This document shows, piece after piece, positions 1-10,144 of a stretch of 64,000 nt of DNA. The stretch is taken from contig OY776133.1 in assembly GCA_963675135.1 (NCBI GenBank), positions 41,075,494-41,139,493 of the forward strand, given 5' to 3'. A program made the translations under genes and the position numbers. The stretch's first letter is position 1; every line of letters starts with the position of its first letter. A model generated the notes under the pieces. It saw only the letters and a program-made list of their open reading frames with translations. It was not told the DNA's origin and searched no databases. This stretch comes from Galeopsis tetrahit (lineage: Eukaryota > Streptophyta > Magnoliopsida > Lamiales > Lamiaceae).

Positions 1-463
1 TTTTTTTCTAGTGTTTTTGGTGATGTAGTAACTCAAATTATAATATGTAGTAACATATATTATTGCATGTAGTAATACACAATAATCATGTTGTAATACC
101 GATTCTTTTATTGCATGATGATGCAAATATATTAAATAATTTGATAAAGTTACGCATAGTAACAAACACTTTTCAATTTAGTAATTCGGACTGTAGTATG
201 TAGTAACATATAGTTTTTATGTAGTTAAACACATTAGTACATGTAGTAATAACACAAACTATTTTATGTAGTAATACAAATTCTTTTATGTAGTAAAATA
301 TTTTTTTATAGTGTTTTTATTGATGCAGTAACTTAGATTATAGTATGTAGCAATCCAAGTCATATTAAATATTTTGATTATTTGATTGATTTTTCAAATG
401 AATAAAAAAGACTGATTTTGTTTTTAATTATTTTGTCAAAAAATTAAAGTATATTAAAATATA
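1..463. repeat. AT-rich DNA with recurring TAGTAA words
   Basis: The words ATGTAGTAA and TAGTAACA recur many times in the first 360 bases. The stretch beginning at position 1 resembles the stretch beginning at 301, which suggests a decayed tandem duplication of about 300 bp cut by the window edge. No coding potential is seen. Confidence 0.45.
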
Positions 464-757
464 CTCCCTCCGTTCTACAATAAGAGTTGTTTTAGCCATT
501 TTCTCTTGTACATAAATAAGTATTGTTTTAGAATTTTTACATTTTTTGTTCCCATTATGCCCTCCAACTTGAAAATTATTTGAGACATAAATTTGAAAAT
601 AATTGAAAATGATTGATTAAAGAATTTGGAAAGATTTGAAAGAAATTGATGTGATTAAAATTTCTCTTTATTATTTAAGGATATATTTGTCAATACATAG
701 TTTTTCTTAATTTCAAAAAATTTAATGAAAACAACACTTATTATAGGACGGAGGGAG
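464..757. mobile_element. Stowaway-like MITE (Tc1/mariner type)
   Basis: The element begins CTCCCTCCGT and ends ACGGAGGGAG. The inverted termini match imperfectly over about 30 bp and include the AATAAG and TTGTTTT blocks. A TA dinucleotide flanks each side (462-463 and 758-759), the target duplication expected for Tc1/mariner elements. At 294 bp with no reading frame it is a non-autonomous copy. Confidence 0.85.
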
Positions 758-1264
758 TATATTAAGATTAAATTAAAGGGATTAGCGCATATTTATTTTG
801 ACTTTTAAATTAAATGGACTTAGGTTTTAACTCTAAGCCTTGGATAAAATGCATACATGCAATATTTCACACAACATCACCCCCAACTTCCTCGTAAATA
901 TCACCACAAATCATGTGTGCTGGTGATTTTTTTTTTTTTAAAACCGTAATAACTAATAACTCATTCAATTTCATTTTATACGGACAGTTATCATATAATT
1001 TTTTAAAATTTTTTAAGCCTATTTAGATTTTATATATTTACTAATATTAATTAATAGTTATATGTATAAATTTTATTAATTAATGATTTTTTTAAAAAGT
1101 AATTCTCATGTAACCAATTTTTTTGAAAAAAATTAAAATTTTATTAATTAATGAGTTTTTATTTTTAAATAATTAATAGTTATATATAAAATTTATTATA
1201 TATTAATTAATAGTTATATATATTTTTCATTTTTGGGACCAGTTTTACATTTTCCGTAACATGT

Positions 1265-1366
1265 GGGACTAAGTTTGTAAGACTTATTTTGTATAAGACC
1301 AAATTTATAAAACTTATTTCGTATGTGACCAAGTTTGCAAGATTTGTTTCGTATGAGACTAAATCA
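1265..1366. repeat. 30-bp minisatellite, about 3.5 copies
   Basis: Units starting at 1265, 1295, 1325 and 1355 share the pattern GACYAARTTTRYAARA followed by CTTATTTYGTAT. The rest of 758-1446 is AT-rich and holds no gene that I can see. Confidence 0.6.
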
Positions 1367-1446
1367 ATGGACCCATGTTAATGAGACTAAATCTGCAATT
1401 CTCATTGGAAATATTATCTACTTGTAGTTCATTCGATTAATGGATG

Positions 1447-1856
1447 TGATGCGGACCAAAATATCTGCTCTCAAGACTTCATCTTCTCCAAGTGTTCCGA
1501 TTCAAACTCGATCAGATGAACTTGCAAAAGTCACACCGGAGAAGACTCCCGGTGCGGGAACTCCGACGCTCAAGTCAGTCTTCATTTTTCATGTAATATG
1601 TGCGTAAGAAAATGGATAACTCAATGTTAATATATGAAAAAAAATCGTCGTTTACCTTAAGGATGTTATGCATTTAAACTTTCATACCTGGGGTATTTTG
1701 GTAATTTTGGGTGCTTAGGACACCTTTGAGTTAATTGGACATTTTATGGAATTAAGTCCCCAATAACTTATTTGTTTGGGCCTATACGATTTATAATAAT
1801 ATATTCGATTTTGGCTCAGGGCCAAATCTTAGGATATAACAAATTATTTCTCATCA
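1447..1856 (-). mobile_element. Tat-type Gypsy LTR remnant
   Basis: Read on the minus strand this begins TGATGAGAAATAATTTG and ends ...CCGCATCA, as the intact Tat LTR at 29199 begins TGATG and ends GCATCA. It carries the shared LTR core CTCCGACGCTCAAGT (plus strand, near 1560). A purine-rich tract on the minus strand (1857-1872, plus CTACTCCCCC) lies just outside its 5' end, as at a 3' LTR. The internal region that should follow to the right is not recognisable, so this is a fragment. The left edge is inferred. Confidence 0.55.
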
Positions 1857-1872
1857 ACTACTCCCCCTTACT

Positions 1873-2246
1873 TCGAGTAATTGGTTAATTATTCGGAGTA
1901 GTTTCATGCATGTGATATATTTTTTATTTAAGGATGAGCGGCTATCTATTCTAGGCTCAGTTCACACAAAAATTAGCAAGCTTTGATTTTACTTATGTAA
2001 TTACGTCTTTTTAATAAAATTTCTTAATTTTTTATTTTGAAAAATTAAACTAGGATGGTCTCCCCTCCACTATAAGTTACATAATACATACAGTATTAAT
2101 TAAAAAAAATTATACGAGCTAGATTTACAGAGGAAATAGTTTCTAAAAAAAACTCTTAAGACTGAGTAAAAATGTACAGGAATGAGTATTTTACTACAAA
2201 GAAGTGGTACTTAAATTGGTTTTAGAAGATTAACAATTTTACATAT
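1873..2246. other. AT-rich stretch, nothing recognised
   Basis: I see no coding frame, RNA gene or terminal repeat here. Confidence 0.5.
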
Positions 2247-3351
2247 CCCCTTATATACTAATAGGGAGTTTAAATTGATAATGTGTTATTTTGTGATTAA
2301 TTTGGCTTATATGTCATTTTGTGGTTGAATTGACTTATGTGTTATAATTTAATGAAGTTGTTAATCTTAAAAAGTATGATGTGTAATTAAGTTATTGGTT
2401 GAGTAAGATATGATTCATAAACTATTTCCAAATATTATATTCTTATTAACTACTCCGTATTTCTTATTATTTTAACCTAACTAATTAAATTAATTTTTAT
2501 TTTATTTACTTAATTTTATTGTAGTATTCATTTTATTCTTTAGTTTAATTTATTTTTTTATTAAATTGTATTTTATAATTACTTTTATCTTATATCTCAA
2601 TTAATTTTTTCTACAATTATTTTAAATTTATTATAAGTTTAATGTATTTAAAAAAATTGATCTCGAAAATATATATGTAAAACTTATTATATAATTTTAT
2701 ACATAATATTTATTATATAAATAATTATATTGTTTTACAAGATTAACAAATTTGTTATATATACATAATACACTATTTCTATAATATAGAATCCCCTTAT
2801 ATACTAATAGGGAGTTTAAATTGATGATGTGTTATTTTGTGGTTAATTTGACTTATGTGTCATTTTGTGGTTGATTTGGCTTATGTGTCATAATTTAATG
2901 AAGTTGTTAATCTTAAAAAGTATGATGTGAGTAAAATATGATTCATAAACTATTTCCAAATATTATATTCTTATTAACTATTTCTTATTATTTTAACACA
3001 GACTAATTAAATTAATTTTTATTTTATTTAAATAACTTTATTGTAGTATTCATTTTATTCTTTAGTTTAATTTATTTTTAAATTATTTAATGTACTTTTT
3101 TAAAATGTATATTTATTGGGGTGTACAATTCTTTATTTAATTAGTTATTAAATTGTATTTTATAATTACTTTTATCTTATATCTCAAGTAATTTTTTCTA
3201 CAATTATTTTAAATTTATTATAAGTTTAATGTATTTAAAAAAATTGAGCTCAAAAATATATATGTAAAACTTATTATATAATTTTATACATAATATTTAT
3301 TATATAAATAATTATATTATTTTACAAGATTAACAAATTTGTTATATATAC
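2247..3351. repeat. Tandem duplication, offset about 546 bp
   Basis: A block starting CCCCTTATATACTAATAGGG at 2247 recurs at 2793. The two copies stay alignable to about 2758 and 3351, with small insertions in each. The second copy has an extra stretch of roughly 60 bp near 3080. The AT-rich ends and the TCCCC start recall non-autonomous Helitrons, but no clear CTRR hairpin end is visible, so this is not assigned to a family. Confidence 0.6.
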
Positions 3352-3406
3352 TAGCTCATTTGCAATTTACGTCTCATTTCGTTTGTTTCGTTTCTCATAA
3401 ATTTAT

Positions 3407-3517
3407 CAGCTCAGAAGCGCAGTTATTCGTCTGTACTACTCAGTCACCGATGGACCCAACCTTCAAATCGAAACCGGGTCTGTACCGTGGCTGGGTACTA
3501 TTCTACCACTAGACCAT
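3407..3517 (-). pseudogene. Decayed tRNA-Gly/snoRNA dicistron
   Basis: On the minus strand this keeps the D-arm, anticodon arm (GCC) and part of the T-arm of tRNA-Gly, then jumps directly into the 3' half of the C/D snoRNA seen intact at 44894-44979. About 50 bp are missing: the tRNA 3' acceptor strand, the spacer, and snoRNA box C with the first guide. Box D (CTGA) and the second guide remain. The missing acceptor end and box C mean neither RNA can be made. Confidence 0.8.
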
Positions 3518-4098
3518 GCTTATTGATGTTTCTAATTTTCACATATCTATATACTATCCTGCTATAATTTCTATACTTGTTCATTTGTAAAATGCCTAAT
3601 TTTCTTTTATAGACTTATAGTCCATAAATCTTAAAAAATTACGGAGCATCATCATCTGAGATATAATAGTTCAAAGGAAGGTTTGTGTACGATGATTTTA
3701 TGTATGAGACGGAGCTCCACCCTACTTCAAAATATAATTCAAAAAATATTTATAAGTTCACATATCATTCTTAATATATAAAAAAAAAAGGCATATACAG
3801 TATCATACTCTATATTTTATATGTGATGGAATCTGTCTCATTTATGAGACTGTTTAATACAAGTGTTTGTATATATTTCAAATTGGACATTTTTTTTGTT
3901 TGTGCGTCCAACATTTAGTTTGTTTTTTTATATATTCAAATATAGGAATATAGTTAAATCGAGTTGAATTAATTTTTAGAGCACTATAACTCGACTCATT
4001 TATTATTGAGATGAATTTGAGCTTAATTTATCAAATATATTATTAGTTCAAAAACTTAATTGAGCTTAATAAATATCAATTATAATTGATGTGAGTAG
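3407..4098. repeat. Segmental duplicate of 44896-45602
   Basis: Similarity to the second locus continues past the tRNA end for about 580 bp. Shared blocks include TTTGTAAAATGCCTAATTTT (3585), GATGATTTTATGTATGAGAC and ATCAATTATAATT at the far end. The segment therefore moved or duplicated as a unit together with the RNA genes. Confidence 0.75.
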
Positions 4099-4206
4099 GT
4101 TCATCTCACATACAAGAAACGACAGGAGGATTTAATGGTTCTCAATTCTTATGAAATTTGAATATAGCGGGTTTTAGAGAGAAGGGGGAGCTTCTCTCTC
4201 TAGAGA

Positions 4207-5815
4207 TGTTGGGAATAAAATGATTTTGATTTAGATACCAAAACCCCTGATTGATGATGTTCAGATTAGTTGAGATATGCTCAAATGCAGATCAGATAAG
4301 TTGTCTCAGGACACTTGAGCAAGTAGAAATGCTTAAGTCTAAAATCTCAGAAATGTTGTGAGATTTTATAGTTCAGGATAGTTGTCCAAAGCTGAAATGT
4401 TAGGCAGCTTGATAAGTGTTAAGTCTCTAGGCCAAAGTTGCTGAGTTCTTCAGGACAAGCTGGCTAAGTGGACAACAGAGCTGAAAAGATCAAGAGTGAT
4501 AAGGCAATGCTCATAAATGCAAATGATCAGATCAATTGAAGTGCAAATGATCAAGAGCATTGAATGCCAAAGACACATTTATTGAAGCATTTATTACCAT
4601 CAAACATGAACTAAGCATTGAAGACTTGGAAGCATTAAAGAGTGAAGCATTGAATGAATGTTGGAACATTCTAACTTGCAGCAGGAATGTTCAGGGGAGT
4701 TGTCCCATCTGACCGTTGGTTGAGTGTAGATTCTGCCACAAATCAACCTTGGGAAATGTGCATATTTGGAATCTGACACAAGTCATCTCAGCAGCATTTT
4801 TCAGAAGTCAACACATTCATTCAAGCAACCATTGAAGATGCTTTTACACAGTGGATAAAAGGATGCCAAGCTTCATAACCGTTTCAATGGTGCTGCAAAT
4901 AGACAAGTTTGAATTGATATCCCTCCAACGGTTAGTTGTTCAAATTTGCCTATAAATACAGAGGTGATCAAAGGATTCAATCATCCAACTACTTGCTATC
5001 AAACTATCATCAAGCAATCAAAGGAAACCAAAGTTGTTCTTTAAGAATCCCAAGTTTCCTAATCACTTCAATTAGCTAAGCCAATCTTTGTAAACATCCA
5101 AAGCTTAGCATTGAAATATCCTAAGCCTTTACACTGTTCTTATTGTAAAGGACATCTCTACTAGTTGGAACCAAACCTCAAACCCTTACCTCATTTAGTG
5201 AAGGAGTGTTTGTTGTAGAAGTGAAGAGTTAAGGACTGTTATTGTGAAACACAGTCTTAACTCAGAGAGATTGAACACTAGGACTCAGATTATCCTAGGG
5301 ATCAAAACACTAAGAGAGTGTTGTTGATCAGTGCACCTTGGCACTATAAAACAAGCTAATTCCATTGTTAAGGAATTATCTTGTTCAATCAGGGAAAGTG
5401 GATGTAGGAGCTTGAGTCTCTGAACCACTATAAATTGTGTGCCATTTACTTACTGCCTTCATTATTGCACTTTCACTCAATCATATTTCAAAGGGCAAAA
5501 CTCAGTAAGTTAAGAAAAACTGTTTTGGACAAAGTCCCTGATAACTGTGTTTTTCAGAAATCAACTTGGAGTATTTCTTTGAGAAAAAGGCCAACCACAT
5601 TCCGCACTTAGCAACTCTCTTAGATATTTATCCAACTGATCACTCAATAGTAATCAGTAGGACAAGTATCTATTGAAGTTCACACCCAGGCTTGTTGTTA
5701 GACAACCTTCCTGATAAGACCAAATTGTTTAAAAAAAAAAAAAGAATTTGCATACACAAGTGGATTCTCCCCCCCCCCCCCAATACACTTGTATCATACT
5801 CCACCAAGGACCAAC
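4207..5815 (+). mobile_element. Solo LTR, SIRE-like Copia
   Basis: The LTR is 1609 bp, begins TGTTGG and ends CCAACA, so its termini are perfectly inverted. AGAGA lies on both sides (4202-4206 and 5816-5820). The bases after it are not a primer-binding site but the same flanking sequence that follows the 3' LTR at 16865. This is therefore a solo LTR produced by LTR-LTR recombination, not the 5' LTR of the pol region downstream. A C-run lies near 5770 and a TATA-like motif at 4951. Confidence 0.88.
4951..4958 (+). promoter_or_regulatory. LTR TATA box
   Basis: TATAAATA lies about 745 bp inside the solo LTR. The same motif stands at 15997-16004 in the 3' LTR. This is the expected place for the retrotransposon core promoter. 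Confidence 0.55.
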
Positions 5816-6843
5816 AAGAGAGTTGCTTCTCCCTTTCTTTACCGGCCTCCGTCGTCATTCCGTCGTTCCAGTTGTCGTCATAGTTCTTGTCTCTGTTGCT
5901 GCTCTGTCTTTGTTGTCGCCTTAGATCTGTTGATTTTTCGCTTCTCTCCTCTTCTGTTATTTTAGTTTTCGTTAGATCTGAGTTGTAGATCTGTAGATCT
6001 AAATTGTAAATCTACAGATCTGAGTTGTAGATCTGTAGATCTGGTGTAGTTTTTTTCAGTTCTTGTTAGGGATCAACGTAGATCTTGTCCGTAACGGAGC
6101 CACGGTGACCGTTCGGGTATTTCTTCGTTGATATTGCTTTCTTAGATAGTTTTGGTGCTTACTTAGTTTTTGTTTTAATTTATGTTGGTTGTCTCTGTTG
6201 CGCGAGCTTTGTTGCGGTTGTGAGATTTTTTTATGGTTGGGCTCCTTGAGATAGTCTCGAGAGCTCTGGTACTTTTGAATCGGGTACTCGTGGAACTTTG
6301 CCTGTTTATTCTGTTTCATATTCTTGATATGAGAACACCTTAGTGTGGGGTTGTCTCATTTAAATATTGGAGACTTGGACACCTGTTAAGGCAAAGGGAA
6401 GCTCGTCTTTCCTCTTCACGCGATTGGAGTGGACGACGATATCCGTTTGGTTTGAAGATCAAGATCTTAGGCTCGTGATTTGTAACTCTATTTTATGATC
6501 TTGTAAACCATCTATATATAAAAAAAAATTGAATAAAACAATAAGTAAATACATATATAAGCTCCCCTGGAGAAATCTTGTGGACTGATCGGATATTCGT
6601 CAGTGCCCTTGCGTGGAGTGGACCTGGAAGAAAACCGGGCTGGAGGGGGCTCCGACGACGGCCCTCCGACGCTCAAGTTAGATGAGTTTCTAGAGAGAGA
6701 AATATTGTGGAGAGTAATATGTAACAGTGAAGAGTTATCTTGTAAAAATGAAGGGAATTGCTTTTTATACCTTATTTCCAGAGGGGTAAAATAGTCATTT
6801 GACTTACTAGGGTTTCTTATTTGTCCTCGCCACGTCATCGTAC
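5816..6843. repeat. LTR-flanking segment, copy 1
   Basis: This 1.03-kb stretch is nearly identical to 16866-17901. It contains repeated GTAGATCTG words (5985-6045) and a pyrimidine-rich start, like the 5' leader of some plant retroelements. The LTR-type core CTCCGACGCTCAAGT is at about 6667. Identity with copy 2 stops at CATCGTA, after which integrase-coding DNA begins here. Confidence 0.8.
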
Positions 6844-9477
6844 GCCCAAGTCAAGCTACCTGAATTGATGATGAGATTGAGTAATGAAAAGGGCCTAAGT
6901 ATTGTCAAGATCAGGTCAGACAAAGGCACTGAATTCATAAACTCATACATCAATGAGTACTGCAGCAAGAATGGCATCATTCATGAGACTTCAGCAGCAA
7001 GAACACCTCAACAAAATGGGGTTGCTGAAAGAAGAAACAGAACCTTGAAAGAAGCAGCAAGAACATTGATTGTTGAATCCAAACTGCCTAAAAGGTTCTG
7101 GGCTGAAGCCATTAGCACTGCATGTCACACTCAAAACAGGTCCTTAATCACCAAAGGACAAGGTAAAACTCCATATCAATTATGGAAAGGTAGATTGCCC
7201 ACTGTTGCTTATTTTCACATATTTGGTTGTAAGTGTTTCATTCATAATAATGGGAAAGAGCAATTGAAAGCTTTTGACATCAAAGCTAATGAAGGAATAT
7301 TTGTTGGATATTCACAAATCAGCAAAGCTTACAGAGTCTACAATTGCAAAACCCTTATTGTGGAAGAAACACCTCATGTTGTGTTTGATGAATCTATTAA
7401 TGAGTTCAGGGATAGAAACCTGGATATTGAGGAGATAACACAAAGAACAACCAGACTAAGGCTTCAAAGCAAGGAAACAGTGTTTGTAGATGTTGCCCAG
7501 CCTGAACTAGATGACAATCAACAACTGGACAACTCTACTGATGGCAATCAACTAGAAGCCAACCAACCTGAAGGTGAAATTGAACTGACTGACCCCATCC
7601 CAGTTCAAAACCAGGTAACAACTACCAATGAAGAAGCAGGCAATTCTGAGGTAGTAAATGGATCCAATATTCAAGGGGGGACCAATGAAAATGTCAACTT
7701 ATCTGACAATGAGGACAATACCCCTGAATATGATCCTGAACTTGATCCTTCAATAAACTTTCCTGAATTTAATGAGTCTAGTGATCCAACCTCAGATGAG
7801 GACAATCCTCCTGAAGGGATCAGGTCTAGAAGGACTTGGCTGCAAGACCACCCAACTAGCCTGATACTTGGTAATCCAAGTGAAGGGATCAAAACTAGAA
7901 GATTTCATGGAGAAAGTGCTTTGTTTTGTTGTTTCCTTTCAGAACAGGAACCAAAAGACATTGAGGAAGCACTACAAGACACCAACTGGATCATAGCCAT
8001 GCAAGAAAAGCTGAACCAGTTCACCAGAAATGAAGTTTGGGAGCTGGTGGAGAGGCCAACTCATCAAGATGTCATTGGAACCAAATGGGTGTTCAAAAAT
8101 AAGAAAAATGAAAATGACATCATTGTTAGGAACAAAGCAAGACTGGTGGCCAAGGGATATTGTCAATCTGAAGGAATTGATTATGATGAGACCTTTGCTC
8201 CAGTGGCCAGACTTGAGGCAATCAGACTCTTCTTAGCATATGCAGCTCACATGAGATTCAAGGTGTATCAAATGGATGTGAATAGTGCATTTCTCAATGG
8301 GGTACTCAAGGAAGAAGTTTATGTTAAACAGCCCCCAGGCTTTGAAGAAGGAGACAAGGTGTACAGATTAAAGAAAGCCCTCTATGGCTTAAAGCAAGCT
8401 CCAAGAGCTTGGTATGACACCTTATCACAGTTTCTTCTAGATCATGGTTTTGTCAAAGGCACTGTTGACAGAACCTTGTTCAGAATCTGTGAAGGAGATG
8501 ATATTTTGTTAGTCCAAATCTATGTGGATGACATTATATTTGGATCTCCAAATGAGAAGCTGTGTGAAAAATTCTCCAAACTCATGCAGAGCAAATTTGA
8601 GATGTCCATGATGGGATTGATGAATTTCTTCTTAGGACTTCAAGTCACTCAATCTAAGAAAGGAATATTCATCAATCAGGCTAAGTATACAAGGGACATG
8701 ATCAAGAAATTTGGATGTGCTACAAGCAAGCCAGTCAGAATTCCTATGAATACTAACTGGAAAATGGATCCTGATGAAAGTGGAGAATCAACAAACTCCA
8801 CTAACTACAGAGGAATCATAGGATCCTTGCTATATCTCACTGCAAGTAGGCCTGATATCACATTTGCAGTTGGAGTGTGTGCAAGATTTCAAGCAAATCC
8901 AAAGAAGAGCCACCTTGATGCTGCCAAGAGAATCTTAAGATATCTCAAGGGATCTGAGAATCTTGGATTATGGTATCCAGCTGATGACAATATTGAGCTC
9001 ACTGGATATTCAGATGCAGACTATGGAGGATGTAGAATTGACAGAAAATCCACCTCTGGAACATGTCAATTCTTGGGCAGCAAGCTTATCTCATGGTTCT
9101 CCAAGAAGCAAAATACAGTTGCCACTTCAACAACTGAAGCAGAATATGTAGCAACTGGAAGTTGCTGTGCTCAGATACTTTGGCTCAGACAGCAACTTAG
9201 AGATTACAAAGTCATCTCCAATGAAGTTCCAATATTTTGTGACAATAATAGTGCAATTGCCATCTCACAGAATCCAGTACTCCACACCAGATGCAAGCAT
9301 GTAGATATCAAGCATCACTTCATAAGGGATCATGTGGAGAAGAAAGATATCAAGCTTGTCAAGATTCACACTGATAAGCAAAAAGCTGATATCTTGACTA
9401 AGCCACTAGCTGAAGCAAGGTTCTTGGAACTTTCAGCTGAATTAGGCTTACTTGATCCAGGGAAGGTGGAGAAATGA
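6844..9477 (+). CDS. Partial Copia pol: integrase C-half, RT, RNase H
   Basis: The open frame encodes about 877 residues with no stop. It begins inside the integrase core: the Asp of DKGTEF (about 6919) and the Glu of GVAERRNR (about 7029) are present, but the first catalytic Asp and the HHCC zinc finger are gone. An acidic linker follows (7500-7900). Reverse transcriptase then spans about 7960-8720 with YVDDIIFG at 8521. RNase H starts near 9005 with SDADYGG and includes STTEAEY and CDNNSAIA. The first in-frame Met is not a genuine start, because the homologous reading continues upstream to the junction. The frame is open, but without protease and full integrase it cannot support transposition. 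Family assignment to Copia is certain; SIRE is inferred from the layout. Confidence 0.9.
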   Translation, partial: AQVKLPELMMRLSNEKGLSIVKIRSDKGTEFINSYINEYCSKNGIIHETSAARTPQQNGVAERRNRTLKEAARTLIVESKLPKRFWAEAISTACHTQNRSLITKGQGKTPYQLWKGRLPTVAYFHIFGCKCFIHNNGKEQLKAFDIKANEGIFVGYSQISKAYRVYNCKTLIVEETPHVVFDESINEFRDRNLDIEEITQRTTRLRLQSKETVFVDVAQPELDDNQQLDNSTDGNQLEANQPEGEIELTDPIPVQNQVTTTNEEAGNSEVVNGSNIQGGTNENVNLSDNEDNTPEYDPELDPSINFPEFNESSDPTSDEDNPPEGIRSRRTWLQDHPTSLILGNPSEGIKTRRFHGESALFCCFLSEQEPKDIEEALQDTNWIIAMQEKLNQFTRNEVWELVERPTHQDVIGTKWVFKNKKNENDIIVRNKARLVAKGYCQSEGIDYDETFAPVARLEAIRLFLAYAAHMRFKVYQMDVNSAFLNGVLKEEVYVKQPPGFEEGDKVYRLKKALYGLKQAPRAWYDTLSQFLLDHGFVKGTVDRTLFRICEGDDILLVQIYVDDIIFGSPNEKLCEKFSKLMQSKFEMSMMGLMNFFLGLQVTQSKKGIFINQAKYTRDMIKKFGCATSKPVRIPMNTNWKMDPDESGESTNSTNYRGIIGSLLYLTASRPDITFAVGVCARFQANPKKSHLDAAKRILRYLKGSENLGLWYPADDNIELTGYSDADYGGCRIDRKSTSGTCQFLGSKLISWFSKKQNTVATSTTEAEYVATGSCCAQILWLRQQLRDYKVISNEVPIFCDNNSAIAISQNPVLHTRCKHVDIKHHFIRDHVEKKDIKLVKIHTDKQKADILTKPLAEARFLELSAELGLLDPGKVEK

Positions 9478-10144
9478 AGGAAGAAAGCTCATGTGAATGG
9501 GGAAGTTCATAATGATGAACTTCAGCAAAGATGACCAACCTCACTACAGCAGTCTGTCAAAAAGAGAAACTCAGTAAAGTTGTCCCTAATGCTTTCAGCA
9601 ATGTTGGTCAGGATGTTTGTCTTAGTGGGACCCACTCAGCAACTTTGGGACCCACTCAGGCATGTTGGTCAGACATTTTGACCAAAACAGAAGTCAAAAC
9701 ACATCTCAGGATGGTTGTCAGAGTAAATAGGATAATTATTGCTATTTTTAGCATTGATTAGACATTTAAAAGATTTCTTGGTCTAAGAGTAGGCCATTTT
9801 AGGATGGCGTGTGCTATAAAAATTTTTGCTACCAAAATGGCAAATCAGCATTTAATGCAAAATCTCCATTAAGATTTCATGAATTCTTGAGCCATCATCA
9901 AAGCCATTGATTTGCATTAAACATTCTTTTAACCTCCTAAAGCCCCCTACCCCACTTTATCCATTCGGTTTTTAATTTTATCCACCTTTATTCACTATTA
10001 ACCAACGATTAATAAATTCCTCACATATAAAAACTCTTAGATTTTTACTCCTTCCCTACGCACTCATACTTTCCAACTCTCAAGTTTTTGAAAACCTATC
10101 AACCTACAAATTTCTCCAAAACCTACCCATATCTCAAATTATCC
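9478..10144 (+). other. Spacer between pol and the envelope-position ORF
   Basis: The spacer is noncoding. A TATA-like run (CATATAAAAAC near 10023) and a pyrimidine-rich leader precede the next ATG at 10145, which would suit a separate transcript. That promoter role is only an inference. A short open frame at 9531-9761 has no recognisable domain. Confidence 0.5.

Noticed and set aside
2247..3351. Helitron
   Set aside because: The TCCCC-like start is suggestive, but I could not find a convincing 3' hairpin with CTRR end or an A/T insertion site.
4207..6843. A single 2.6-kb LTR
   Set aside because: LTR termini TGTTGG/CCAACA and AGAGA duplications define a 1.6-kb LTR. The remaining 1 kb follows the target duplication in both copies and is flank.
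9531..9761. 76-residue open frame after pol
   Set aside because: It lies in the retrotransposon spacer and has no recognisable domain.
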